NCBI RefSeq assembly: GCF_000341225.1
Contig: NZ_ANAC01000013.1
Span: 1 to 64,000 of the forward strand
Direction of reading: 5' to 3'
Source of the DNA: Nocardiopsis alba DSM 43377
GTDB lineage: Bacteria; Actinomycetota; Actinomycetes; Streptosporangiales; Streptosporangiaceae
DNA: 64,000 nucleotides
Under the pieces are notes generated by a model. It had not been told where the DNA came from, did not search any database, and was given only the letters and a program-made list of their open reading frames with translations. Position numbers and translations under genes: made by a program. Every line of letters starts with the position of its first letter. Position 1 is the first letter of the stretch. Below, one piece after another: positions 24,890 to 33,863 of this stretch.

Positions 24890-25663
24890 ATGCGCATCAC
24901 CGTCATCGGCCTGGGTGAGGCCGGAAACATCTACGCCACCGCGCTCGCCGGAGCGGGCCACGAGGTCACCGGCTTCGACCCCGGCCCCACGGACACCCCC
25001 GAGGGCGTCCGGCGCGCGGAGTCCGCCCACGAGGCCGTGGCCGGGGCGGGCATGGTGCTGGTGCTCACCTCCGCCTCCGTCGCTCCCGCCGTCGCGGACA
25101 GCGTGCTCGGAGCGCTCGCCCCGGACACCGTCTACGCCGACCTCACCTCCGCCACCCCCGACGTCATGAGGTCTCTCGGCGAGAAGGTCCAGGCCACCGG
25201 GGCCCGGTTCGCCGACGTGGCCATCCTCGGCCCGATGACGATCGGAGGAGCCGCCACCGCCCTCATCGCCAGTGGTCCGGGCGCCCCCGAGGTCGCGCGG
25301 GTGTGCGCGTCCCTGGGCGCCGACGTGGAGGTCCTGCCCGGAGAGCCGGGCGAGGCCACGGCGCGCAAGCTCCTGCGCAGCTCCCTGATGAAGCCCCTCG
25401 CCTCGGTGGTGTGCGAGGCCGTCGTGGCCGGTAGGGCCGCGGGGGCGGAGGAATGGGTGCGCGAACAGGTGGCCTCCCAGCTCACGGGGGGCGCGGAGCT
25501 GGTCGACCGCTTTCTCAGCGGGACCGTCAAGCACGCCTCCCGGCGCAGTGAGGAGGTGCGGGCCACCGCCGAATTCCTCGATTCCCTCGGCGTCCCGAAC
25601 GAGATGACGACCGCCTCGGAGCAGACCCTGCGCAGACTCGCCGTCAACGGCGAGCAGGGTTGA
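24890..25663 (+). CDS. NAD(P)-binding dehydrogenase with DUF1932 C-terminal domain, island 1
   Basis: A 257-residue protein related to 6-phosphogluconate/3-hydroxyisobutyrate dehydrogenases. The Rossmann start ITVIGLGEAGNIYA and an aspartate after the second strand (GFDPGP) suggest NAD(H) preference. The C-terminal part (about 155-255) is a DUF1932-type helical domain with KLLRSSLMKPLASVV, EAVVAGRAAGAEEWVREQV and SRRSEEVRA. This half aligns residue for residue with the N-terminal half of the fused protein of island 2. It probably oxidises a hydroxy acid made or used by the RraA aldolase. AAAGG precedes the ATG. Confidence 0.85.
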   Translation: MRITVIGLGEAGNIYATALAGAGHEVTGFDPGPTDTPEGVRRAESAHEAVAGAGMVLVLTSASVAPAVADSVLGALAPDTVYADLTSATPDVMRSLGEKVQATGARFADVAILGPMTIGGAATALIASGPGAPEVARVCASLGADVEVLPGEPGEATARKLLRSSLMKPLASVVCEAVVAGRAAGAEEWVREQVASQLTGGAELVDRFLSGTVKHASRRSEEVRATAEFLDSLGVPNEMTTASEQTLRRLAVNGEQG

Positions 25664-25777
25664 CGGAGACCCCGGACGGATCATCCGTCGTCGACGGACG
25701 CGCTCACCACGGCCGCACTCGCCGGGTGAGCCGGCCGTCTCTCGTGTTTCACGGACGGACATCTCCGGGCAACACGG

Positions 25778-25820
25778 CCTTCCTACCCTCGGTAGGGTCG
25801 ACAGCCGTCGAGTAGGAAGG
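25778..25820 (+). promoter_or_regulatory. leader hairpin that can hide the narK ribosome binding site
   Basis: Nine-base inverted repeat CCTTCCTAC (25778-25786) and GTAGGAAGG (25812-25820). The right arm is the Shine-Dalgarno of narK, eight bases before its GTG. A competing small hairpin (25784-25787 with 25791-25794) uses part of the left arm. The arrangement suggests translational control, but this is untested. Confidence 0.5.
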
Positions 25821-25828
25821 CACCGGAC

Positions 25829-27214
25829 GTGACCTCTGAGACAGGCCGACGCGCGCCGCGCGCGGTCGGGGACCGGATCTCCCACTGGGACCCCGAGGAC
25901 CGGCGGTTCTGGGAGGGGACGGGGCGCCACGTGGCCCGCCGCAACCTCTGGGCCTCCATCGCCTCCGAGCACATCGGCTTCTCGGTGTGGAGCATCTGGT
26001 CGGTGCTCGTACTGTTCATGATCCCCGAGCACGGCTTCTCCACCACCCCCGAACAGAAGTTCCTGTTGCTGTCGGTGGTCACCCTGGTCGGCGCCGTCCT
26101 ACGGGTGCCCTACACCCTGGCGGTGCCGGTCTTCGGCGGACGCACGTGGACCGTCATCGCGACCTTGGCGCTCATCGTCCCCACGGTCGCCGCGTTCTTC
26201 CTCGTCCGGAACCCCGACACCCCCTTCTGGCTGCTCCTGGTTTTGGCCGCCACCGCCGGTGTGGGCGGCGGAAACTTCTCCTCCTCCATGGCCAACATCA
26301 ACTCCTACTTCCCCGAGAGGGAGAAGGGGTGGGCCCTGGGACTGAACGCCGGTGGCGGCAACATCGGGGTCGCCACCGTCCAGCTGGTCGGCCTGACCGT
26401 CATCGCCCTGTTCACCACATCGGCGGGCCACCTGGTCCCGCTCTTCTATATGCCCTTGATCCTGCTGTCGGTCTGGTGGGCCCACCGATCCATGAACAAC
26501 CTCGTCCACCCACGTGGTGAGACGGACGCTCACCTGTCGGCCGTCCGCGACCCCCACTTCTGGATCATGTCGTTGCTGTACGTGGGCACCTTCGGCTCGT
26601 TCATCGGCACCGGTTTCGCCTTCGGTCTGCTGCTTCAGGCCCAGTTCGGCCTGGAACCCGTCCATGCCGCGGGGATCGCGGTCCTGGGCCCGGTCGTGGG
26701 TTCCCTCGTCCGCCCGGTCGGAGGAAGACTGGCCGATTCCCTGGGCGGGGCCCGCGTCACGCTGTGGGTGTTCACCGCCATGGCCGCCTGCGCCGCCGTG
26801 CTCGTCCTGGCCGTTCAGACCGGTCGGGCACCCCTGTTCATCGGGACGTTCGCGGTGATGTTCACCCTCACCGGACTGGGCAACGGCTCCACCTACAAGA
26901 TGATCCCCTCCATCCACGCGGCCCGCGCCGAGGACGCCGTCGCCGCCGGTGAGCCCCGGGACCGGGCCCTGGCCCGCGCCAAACGCGTGGCCTCCTCCAT
27001 GCTCGGCCTCATCGGCGCGGTCGGCGCTCTGGGGGGCGTGGGCATCAACGTCGGTTTCCGCGAGTCCTTCGCCGCGACCGGTTCCACCGCGCCCGCCTTC
27101 CTCGCCTTCGGCGCCTTCTACCTTCTCTGCGCGCTGGTCACCTGGGCCGTGTACATGCGTCGCCCCGCGCGCCCCGCCCTCGCCGTCGAGAACGTCGGGG
27201 CCACGGCCCGATGA
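25829..27214 (+). CDS. narK: nitrate/nitrite MFS transporter (NarK)
   Basis: A 461-residue major-facilitator protein with about 12 helices. The two nitrate-signature segments are visible: AATAGVGGGNFSSSMANINS with YFPEREKGWALGLNAGGGN in the first half, and LTGLGNGSTYKMIPSI in the second. The N-terminal 30 residues are hydrophilic (SHWDPEDRRFWEGTG), as in NarK-type proteins. The GTG overlaps a strong Shine-Dalgarno region that may be sequestered by a leader hairpin. The stop overlaps the nitrate reductase start by four bases. It imports nitrate for the assimilatory enzymes that follow. Confidence 0.93.
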   Translation: MTSETGRRAPRAVGDRISHWDPEDRRFWEGTGRHVARRNLWASIASEHIGFSVWSIWSVLVLFMIPEHGFSTTPEQKFLLLSVVTLVGAVLRVPYTLAVPVFGGRTWTVIATLALIVPTVAAFFLVRNPDTPFWLLLVLAATAGVGGGNFSSSMANINSYFPEREKGWALGLNAGGGNIGVATVQLVGLTVIALFTTSAGHLVPLFYMPLILLSVWWAHRSMNNLVHPRGETDAHLSAVRDPHFWIMSLLYVGTFGSFIGTGFAFGLLLQAQFGLEPVHAAGIAVLGPVVGSLVRPVGGRLADSLGGARVTLWVFTAMAACAAVLVLAVQTGRAPLFIGTFAVMFTLTGLGNGSTYKMIPSIHAARAEDAVAAGEPRDRALARAKRVASSMLGLIGAVGALGGVGINVGFRESFAATGSTAPAFLAFGAFYLLCALVTWAVYMRRPARPALAVENVGATAR

Positions 27215-29346
27215 CCATCACCCACTGCCCCTACTGCGCGCTCCAGTGCGCCATGCGCCTGGAGCGGGGGCCGGAGGGACGTCCGGCCGTCCGCCCGGCC
27301 CCCTTCCCCACCAACCGGGGCGGACTGTGCCGCAAGGGATGGACCGCGGCCGAGGTCCTCACCGTCCCCGACCGGCTCACACGCCCCCTGCTGCGGAAGG
27401 ACCGCGACTCCGATCCGGTCGAGACCGACTGGGACACCGCCCTGGATCACGTCGCCGAACGCCTCATGGCCCTTCGCGCCGCGGCCGGCCCCGACTCCGT
27501 CGCCGTCTTCGGCGGTGGCGGCCTGACCAACGAGAAGGCCTACACCCTGGGCAAGTTCGCCCGCCTGGCCCTGGGGACCTCCCAGATCGACTACAACGGC
27601 CGCTTCTGCATGTCGTCGGCGGCGGCCGCGGGCAACCGGGCCTTCGGCCTGGACCGGGGCATGCCCTTCCCCCTGACCGACGTCGCCGAGGCCGACGTGG
27701 TCCTGCTCGCCGGGGCCAACCCCGCCGAGACCATGCCGCCGATGATGGGACATCTGTCCTCACCCGCCCTCATCGTCATCGACCCGCGTCGCTCGGCCAC
27801 CGCCGAGGTCGCCCTCGATCGGGGCGGCCTCCACCTGGCGCCCCGTCCCGGCACCGACACGGCCCTGGCCCTGGGGCTACTGCACGCCGCACGTGTACAG
27901 GGCCGGTGCGACGAGGAGTACCTCGCCGAACGCACCACCGGGTTCGACGCCGCCTGGGAACACGCCGCCGCCTGGTGGCCCGAACGCACCGAACGTGTCA
28001 CCGGCGTACCCGCCGCCGACATCCGTGCCGCCGCCGACCTGCTGGGCCGGGCCGCCCGAGACCACGCCGCCTACATCCTCACCGGGCGCGGCACCGAACA
28101 GCACTCCAAAGGGACCGACACCGTCTCGGCCTGGATCAACCTGGCCCTGGCCCTGGGACTACCGGGCCGTCGGGGCTCGGGCTACGGGTGTATCACCGGT
28201 CAGGGCAACGGCCAGGGCGGACGCGAGCACGGCCAGAAGGCCGACCAGTTGCCCGGCTACCGGCACATCGAGGACCCCGAGGCCCGTGACCACGTGGCCC
28301 GGGTGTGGGGTGTGGAGCCCGACTCCCTGCCCGGCCCGGGGCGTTCGGCCTTCGAACTCCTCGACGCCCTGGGCACCCCCGACGGGCCACGCGCCCTTCT
28401 GCTGTTCGGCTCCAACCCCGTGGTCTCCGCCCCCGATTCCGCGCGTGTACGTGCCCGCCTGGACGCCCTGGATCTACTGGTGGTGGCCGACTTCGTGCTC
28501 TCGGAGACCGCCGCCATGGCCGACGTGGTCCTGCCCGTGGCCCAGTGGGCCGAGGAACGCGGCACCATGACCAATCTGGAGGGGCGGATCCTACGCCGTG
28601 AGAGGGCCACCGCCCCGCCCGACGGGGTCCGGACCGACCTGGAGGTCCTCTCCTCGCTGGCCGCACGACTGGGACAGCCGGCCGATCGCTTCCCCACCGA
28701 CCCCGACACCGTCCTGGCCGAACTCGGACGGGCCTCCGCCGGAGGGGCCGCCGACTACTCCGGGGTCACGCCCGAACGTCTGGCCGACGGTCAGGCGCTG
28801 TACTGGCCGGTGCGCTCACCCGAGGAGTCCACACCCCGTCTCTTCCTGGACTCCTTCGCCCACCCCGACGGACGCGCCCGCCTCGTCCCGGTCGACCATC
28901 GGCCCCCCGCCGAGGAGACCGATCCCGACCACCCCCTGGTGGCCACCACGGGCAGGCTGATGGGCCACTACCAGTCCGGGGCCCAGAGCAGGCGTGTGGC
29001 CGAACTCGACGCCGCCGAGCCCGAGGTGTACGTGGAGGTGCACCCCGCCACCGCGGCCCGTGTCGGGCTGGCCGACGGGGATACGGCACGGGTCGTCTCC
29101 CGGCGTGGGCACACCCTCGCCCGCGTGCGTCTGACGCCCACGGCCCGCCTGGACACCGTCTTCCTGCCCTTCCACTTCGCGGGCGAACAGTCCGCCAACA
29201 ACCTCACCCATCCGGCGCTGGACCCCACCAGCCGTATGCCCGAGTTCAAGGTCAGCGCCGTGCGTCTGGAACCCGCCCCGCCGGACCGGAACGGCCGAGG
29301 CGTTCCGGAGGAGACCGGCGCCCCCACACCCGGAGGTCACGGTTGA
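27211..29346 (+). CDS. nasC: assimilatory nitrate reductase, molybdopterin catalytic subunit
   Basis: A 711-residue molybdopterin-guanine-dinucleotide oxidoreductase. The N-terminal [4Fe-4S] motif is Cys6-x2-Cys9-x3-Cys13 with Cys40. Then come DYNGRFCMSSAAAAGNRAFG (with a cysteine in the molybdenum region), LLAGANPAETMPP, and TGRGTEQHSKGTDTV. The C-terminal cap domain has TGRLMGHYQSGAQSRRV. It lacks a C-terminal [2Fe-2S] module; that module is in the next gene, which probably donates electrons. The ATG overlaps the narK stop (ATGA). It reduces nitrate to nitrite in the cytoplasm. Confidence 0.93.
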   Translation: MTITHCPYCALQCAMRLERGPEGRPAVRPAPFPTNRGGLCRKGWTAAEVLTVPDRLTRPLLRKDRDSDPVETDWDTALDHVAERLMALRAAAGPDSVAVFGGGGLTNEKAYTLGKFARLALGTSQIDYNGRFCMSSAAAAGNRAFGLDRGMPFPLTDVAEADVVLLAGANPAETMPPMMGHLSSPALIVIDPRRSATAEVALDRGGLHLAPRPGTDTALALGLLHAARVQGRCDEEYLAERTTGFDAAWEHAAAWWPERTERVTGVPAADIRAAADLLGRAARDHAAYILTGRGTEQHSKGTDTVSAWINLALALGLPGRRGSGYGCITGQGNGQGGREHGQKADQLPGYRHIEDPEARDHVARVWGVEPDSLPGPGRSAFELLDALGTPDGPRALLLFGSNPVVSAPDSARVRARLDALDLLVVADFVLSETAAMADVVLPVAQWAEERGTMTNLEGRILRRERATAPPDGVRTDLEVLSSLAARLGQPADRFPTDPDTVLAELGRASAGGAADYSGVTPERLADGQALYWPVRSPEESTPRLFLDSFAHPDGRARLVPVDHRPPAEETDPDHPLVATTGRLMGHYQSGAQSRRVAELDAAEPEVYVEVHPATAARVGLADGDTARVVSRRGHTLARVRLTPTARLDTVFLPFHFAGEQSANNLTHPALDPTSRMPEFKVSAVRLEPAPPDRNGRGVPEETGAPTPGGHG

Positions 29347-30785
29347 ACACCCTCCAGAACACCTCTCCCCGCCGGATCGTGGTCGTCGGCAACGGCATGG
29401 TCGGTGCCCGTTTCGCCCAAGAGGTCGCCCGTCTGGACCCGTCCGGAGAACACGTGCGGGTGAGCGTGGTCGGAGCGGAACCCCACACCGCCTACAACCG
29501 GGTCCTGCTCTCCGGTGTGCTCGCCGGGGACCACACCGCCGAACGGATCCGGCTGCCCGTACCCGATGGGCCGGGGATCACCGTGCGCACCGGTACGACC
29601 GCCACGGACCTGGACACCCGACGACGCGTCCTCACCCTGGACGACGGTTCCCGCCTGCCCTACGACGAACTCGTCCTGGCCACGGGGGCACGCGCCGTGC
29701 TTCCTCCGGTCCCGGGCGTGCGCGCTTCGGAGGGAGGACCGGGGGAGGGAGTGGGCGTCCTCCGTGACCTGGAGGACTGTCGGCGTCTGATCGCGATGGC
29801 CCGCCCCGGCGCTCCCATGGTGGTCCTGGGCGGAGGGGTCCTGGGGCTGGAGATCGCACGCGGCCTGGTGGGCCGAGGGGTACGGGTCTCGGTGGTGGAG
29901 GCCTCGCCCTGGATCATGTGCCGCCAGATCGACCGAGCGGCCGCGGACATCCTGGCCGACCGTTACGCCGCCCTGGGCGTGACGGTCCACTCCGGTCGGA
30001 CCGCCGTTCGCTGGACCCCCGGCTCCGGACTGGAACTGGACGACGGCCGGATCCTGCCCGGCGACGCCCTCGTGGTCGCGGCCGGAGTGAGAGCCGACAC
30101 CGACCTGGCCGCCTCCGCCGGGATCGAGGTCGATCACGGTGTCGTGGTGGACGACCGCATGGCCACCTCCGACCCGCGTGTGCACGCCATCGGAGACTGT
30201 GCCCGCCATCCCGGCGGCGGGGCCGGGCTCGTCCAGCCGGGTTGGGAACAGGCCGCGGTCCTGGCCGAACGCCTGACCGGCACCGCACCGCACGCGACCT
30301 ACACCGGAGCCCGACCGCTGACCCGCCTCAAGGCCGAGGGCATCGAACTGACCGCGTTCGGCCGGGTCCACGAGGAAGAGGGCTCTCCGAACGCGGAGAC
30401 GGTGACGATCAGCGACCCCTACGGCGGCCGCTACGCCAAGCTGGCCGTCCGTGAGGAGAAGGTGGTGGGCGCGGTACTGCTGGGCTTCCCCGAGGCCGCC
30501 GCCACCCTGGCCGGACTCTACGACACCGGCGACCCGGTGCCCTCGGACCGGCTGGCCCTGCTCCAAGGAGCGCCCCTTCCCACCTCGGGTCTTCAGGAGG
30601 CACGGGACGCGCCGGTGTGCCGCTGCAACGCGGTCGGCCGTATCGAGATCGAACAGGCGTGGCTGGACGGGGCCCGCACCCGAGAGGACATCGCCGAACG
30701 CACCCGCGCCACCACCGGCTGCGGTGGATGCGTGCGCGAGGTACGGGCCGTGCTGGAGGGGATGCGCAGCGCCCCGGCGGGGTGA
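29343..30785 (+). CDS. nitrate reductase electron-transfer subunit (FAD/NAD(P)H, BFD-type Fe-S)
   Basis: A 480-residue flavoprotein related to the N-terminal part of NirB. FAD-binding VVVGNGMVGARFAQEV is at residues about 10-25 and the NAD(P)H motif VVLGGGVLGLEIARGL near 160-175. The C-terminal 55 residues form a BFD-like [2Fe-2S] domain with Cys-x-Cys (VCRCNAVG) and TGCGGCV. It likely passes electrons from NAD(P)H to the molybdenum subunit encoded just upstream. The TTG start overlaps that gene's stop (TTGA). The gene is distinct from nirB, which starts 199 bp downstream and has its own promoter region. Confidence 0.88.
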   Translation: MNTLQNTSPRRIVVVGNGMVGARFAQEVARLDPSGEHVRVSVVGAEPHTAYNRVLLSGVLAGDHTAERIRLPVPDGPGITVRTGTTATDLDTRRRVLTLDDGSRLPYDELVLATGARAVLPPVPGVRASEGGPGEGVGVLRDLEDCRRLIAMARPGAPMVVLGGGVLGLEIARGLVGRGVRVSVVEASPWIMCRQIDRAAADILADRYAALGVTVHSGRTAVRWTPGSGLELDDGRILPGDALVVAAGVRADTDLAASAGIEVDHGVVVDDRMATSDPRVHAIGDCARHPGGGAGLVQPGWEQAAVLAERLTGTAPHATYTGARPLTRLKAEGIELTAFGRVHEEEGSPNAETVTISDPYGGRYAKLAVREEKVVGAVLLGFPEAAATLAGLYDTGDPVPSDRLALLQGAPLPTSGLQEARDAPVCRCNAVGRIEIEQAWLDGARTREDIAERTRATTGCGGCVREVRAVLEGMRSAPAG

Positions 30786-30876
30786 TCCGTCGGGATCGCC
30801 GCCCCGCGACCGCGCGCCCGGGGCCGGCCCCGCCGTGACGACACGCCCCCGTGACATCACAGGCCCTCGAACCGCG

Positions 30877-30905
30877 GTGACGGCACAACGAAACGACCGC
30901 GTCAC
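30877..30905 (+). promoter_or_regulatory. GlnR-like site upstream of nirB
   Basis: GTGAC (30877-30881), GAAAC (30890-30894) and GTCAC (30901-30905) lie in the gap before nirB. The GAAAC-n6-GTCAC spacing matches part of the actinobacterial GlnR box GTnAC-n6-GAAAC repeated. The first pair is off by two bases and the final GAAAC is missing, so this is only a partial match. Confidence 0.4.
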
Positions 30906-30984
30906 ACGCGGCCGACCCGACGGAAACACGCGAGAGGTTGTCTGGGATCCGTCCGCCCCCGTAGCAGGAGGAGCCGCGCACACC

Positions 30985-33495
30985 ATGGAAGAGATCGTCG
31001 TCGTCGGCAACGGCATGGTCGGCCACCGCCTCGTCGAGGCCCTCCGTGACCGTGACACCGATCGTCACCTGCACGTCACCCTCGTGGGAGAGGAACCCCG
31101 CACCGCCTACGACCGGGTGGCCCTGTCCTCCTACTTCGACGGTGCCGACGCCCACGACCTCTCCCTGGGAGATCTCTCCGGCCCCACCGTCGACGTGCAC
31201 GTCGACGAACGCGTCACCGCCATCGACCGCGACGCCCGCACCGTGACCACCGCCCGCGGCCGTGGGCTGCGCTACGACCGTCTGGTCCTGGCCACCGGAT
31301 CCACCCCCTTCGTGCCGCCCGTCCCCGGCCACGACCTGCCCGGCTGCCACGTCTACCGCACCATCGAGGACCTGGACGCCATCATCGCCTCCGCCCGCGA
31401 CGCCCGCACCGGCGTGGTCGTCGGCGGTGGGCTCTTGGGGCTGGAGGCCGCCAACGCCCTGCGCCTGCTGGGTCTGGAGACACACGTGGTGGAACTCGCC
31501 CCCCACCTGATGCCCGCGCAGATCGACCAGGGGGCCGCCGCGCTGCTGCGCGCCCTGGTCACCGATCTGGGCGTCCACGTCCACACCGGTACCGCGTCGA
31601 CGGCCATCGAGGCCTCCCCCCAAGGGAGGGCGGCCGGCCTGGTCCTGGACGGAGGAGACCGCCTGGACACCGACCTCGTCGTCTTCTCGGTCGGCGTCCG
31701 TCCCCGCGACGATCTCGCCCGCGCGGCCGGGCTCCGGATCGGCGAACGCGGCGGCGTCGTCATCGACGACACCTGCACCACCGACGACCCCCGCATCCAC
31801 GCCATCGGAGAGGTCGCCGAGCACCGCGGCACCGTCTACGGCCTCATCGCCCCGGGCAACGCCATGGCCGAGGTCGTCGCGGACCGTCTTCTGGGCGGGG
31901 AGGCCGTCTTCACCGGAGCCGACACCTCGACCAGGCTCAAACTCCTGGGCGTGGACGTGGCGAGCTTCGGCGACGCCCACGGCCGTACCCCCGGGGCCCT
32001 GGACGTGGTCGTCAACGACGCCGCGGGCGGCCGCTACGCCAAACTCGTGGTCTCCGACGACGCGGGAACCCTGCTCGGCGGCGTCCTGGTCGGCGACGCC
32101 TCGGCCTACTCCGCCCTGCGCCCCCTGGTCGGTTCCCCCCTCCCCGGCGACCCGCTCTCCCTGATCACCCCCGAGGGCGGGGCCGACCTGGGCGCCGACT
32201 CCCTGCCCGACCACGCGCAGATCTGCTCGTGCAACGCCGTCACCAAGGGCGCCCTCTCCCGGGCCATCGCCGATGGAGACCATGACGTCCCCGCTCTGAA
32301 GGCCCGTACCGGGGCGGGCACCAGCTGCGGCTCGTGCGTGCCCATGCTGAAGCGGATCCTCGCCCGGTCCGGCATCGAACAGTCCAAGGCCCTGTGCGAG
32401 CACTTCACCCGTTCGCGCGCCGAACTCGTCGAGATCGTCCGCTCCACCGGCGTCTCCACCTTCTCCGCGCTGATCGCCTCCCACGGCACCGGACACGGAT
32501 GCGACGTCTGCAAACCCGCCGTCGCGTCGATCCTGGCCTCACTGGGCAACGGTCACATCCTGGAGGGCGAGCAGGCCACCCTCCAGGACACCAACGACCG
32601 CTACCTGGCCAACCTCCAGCGCAACGGCACCTACTCGGTCGTACCTCGGATCCCCGGCGGCGAGATCACCCCCGAGCGGCTCATCGTCATCGGCGAGGTC
32701 GCTCGCGACTTCGGCCTGTACACCAAGATCACCGGCGGGCAGCGCATCGATCTCTTCGGCGCCCGCCTCGAACAGTTGCCCGCGGTCTGGGCGCGTCTGG
32801 TGGAGGCCGGTTTCGAATCCGGACACGCCTACGGAAAGGCCCTGCGCACCGTCAAGTCCTGCGTGGGCACCACCTGGTGCCGCTATGGCGTCCAGGACTC
32901 GGTGGGTCTGGCCATCCGCCTGGAGGAGCGGTACCGGGGCCTGCGCTCACCCCACAAACTCAAGTCCGCCGTCTCCGGATGCGCCCGGGAGTGCGCCGAG
33001 GCCCGAGGCAAGGACTTCGGGGTGATCGCCACCGACCAGGGGTGGAACCTGTACGTGGGCGGCAACGGCGGCTTCACCCCCCGCCACGCCGAACTCCTGG
33101 CAGGCGACCTGGACGAGTCCACCCTCATCCGCTACATCGACCGGTTCCTGATGTTCTACGTGCGCACCGCCGACCGGCTTCAGCGCACCGCGCCCTGGAT
33201 CGAGTCCCTCGAAGGCGGCCTGGACCACCTGCGCGACGTCGTGATCGACGACAGCCTCGGGATCGCCGCGGAACTGGAGGAGGCCATGGAACGCCACGTG
33301 GCCTCCTACACCGACGAGTGGGCCGCCGTCCTGGCCGACCCCGAGAAGCTCTCCCGGTTCGTCTCCTTCGCCAACGCCCCCCACGCCCCCGACCCCACCA
33401 TCGACTTCACCACCGTCCGCGACCAGCCCGTGCCCGCCGGCGCGTCCGTGGACCTGGGCATGCCCGCCCGTCGACCCCAGGAAGGACCACGATGA
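30985..33495 (+). CDS. nirB: assimilatory nitrite reductase, large subunit (NirB)
   Basis: An 836-residue NAD(P)H-nitrite reductase. The order is: FAD motif (VVVGNGMVGHRLVEAL, 5-20), NAD(P)H motif (VVVGGGLLGLEAANAL, about 145-160), BFD-type [2Fe-2S] cysteines (QICSCNAV and GTSCGSC, about 412-450), then the sulfite/nitrite reductase domains. Siroheme/[4Fe-4S] ligands are KSCVGTTWC (about 624-631) and SGCAREC (about 664-670). The length is normal. GGAGGAG precedes the ATG. It reduces nitrite to ammonium together with NirD, whose start overlaps the nirB stop. Confidence 0.95.
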   Translation: MEEIVVVGNGMVGHRLVEALRDRDTDRHLHVTLVGEEPRTAYDRVALSSYFDGADAHDLSLGDLSGPTVDVHVDERVTAIDRDARTVTTARGRGLRYDRLVLATGSTPFVPPVPGHDLPGCHVYRTIEDLDAIIASARDARTGVVVGGGLLGLEAANALRLLGLETHVVELAPHLMPAQIDQGAAALLRALVTDLGVHVHTGTASTAIEASPQGRAAGLVLDGGDRLDTDLVVFSVGVRPRDDLARAAGLRIGERGGVVIDDTCTTDDPRIHAIGEVAEHRGTVYGLIAPGNAMAEVVADRLLGGEAVFTGADTSTRLKLLGVDVASFGDAHGRTPGALDVVVNDAAGGRYAKLVVSDDAGTLLGGVLVGDASAYSALRPLVGSPLPGDPLSLITPEGGADLGADSLPDHAQICSCNAVTKGALSRAIADGDHDVPALKARTGAGTSCGSCVPMLKRILARSGIEQSKALCEHFTRSRAELVEIVRSTGVSTFSALIASHGTGHGCDVCKPAVASILASLGNGHILEGEQATLQDTNDRYLANLQRNGTYSVVPRIPGGEITPERLIVIGEVARDFGLYTKITGGQRIDLFGARLEQLPAVWARLVEAGFESGHAYGKALRTVKSCVGTTWCRYGVQDSVGLAIRLEERYRGLRSPHKLKSAVSGCARECAEARGKDFGVIATDQGWNLYVGGNGGFTPRHAELLAGDLDESTLIRYIDRFLMFYVRTADRLQRTAPWIESLEGGLDHLRDVVIDDSLGIAAELEEAMERHVASYTDEWAAVLADPEKLSRFVSFANAPHAPDPTIDFTTVRDQPVPAGASVDLGMPARRPQEGPR

Positions 33496-33863
33496 TCACC
33501 GCCACCGTCCAGCCGACCACGACCTGGATCGACGCCTGCCCCGCGCACCTGCCGGGGGTCGAGGACGGAGTGGCCGTCCTGCTCCCCGACGGACGCCAGG
33601 CGGCCCTGTTCCGCACCCGTGACCATCGCCTGTACGCGGTGGACAACATCGACCCCTACACCGGGGCCGCCGTCATCTCCCGAGGTATCGTCGGCGACCG
33701 GGCGGGGGAGCCCACCATCGCCTCGCCCATGCTCAAGCACGTCTTCTCCCTGTCGACCGGGCGCAGCCTGGACGACGAGCACACGTGCCTGACCACCTGG
33801 CCCGTACGACGGAGAGGCGCCACGGTGCAGATCGCCGTCCGCACCGAGGAGGGGACCCCGTGA
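33492..33863 (+). CDS. nirD: nitrite reductase small subunit (NirD)
   Basis: A 123-residue Rieske-fold protein. WIDACPAHLPGVEDGVAVLL, YAVDNIDPYTGAAVISRGIV and LKHVFSLSTGRSLDDEHTCL follow NirD. The Cys-x-His pairs of true Rieske proteins are absent, as usual for NirD, so no cluster is expected. The ATGA overlap with nirB and the GTGA overlap with the next gene put all three in one transcript. It is the auxiliary subunit of the siroheme nitrite reductase. Confidence 0.93.
   Translation: MITATVQPTTTWIDACPAHLPGVEDGVAVLLPDGRQAALFRTRDHRLYAVDNIDPYTGAAVISRGIVGDRAGEPTIASPMLKHVFSLSTGRSLDDEHTCLTTWPVRRRGATVQIAVRTEEGTP

Noticed and set aside
25740..25800. GlnR box upstream of narK
   Set aside because: A GAAAC-like pentamer occurs on the minus strand, but no GTnAC at six-base spacing was seen.
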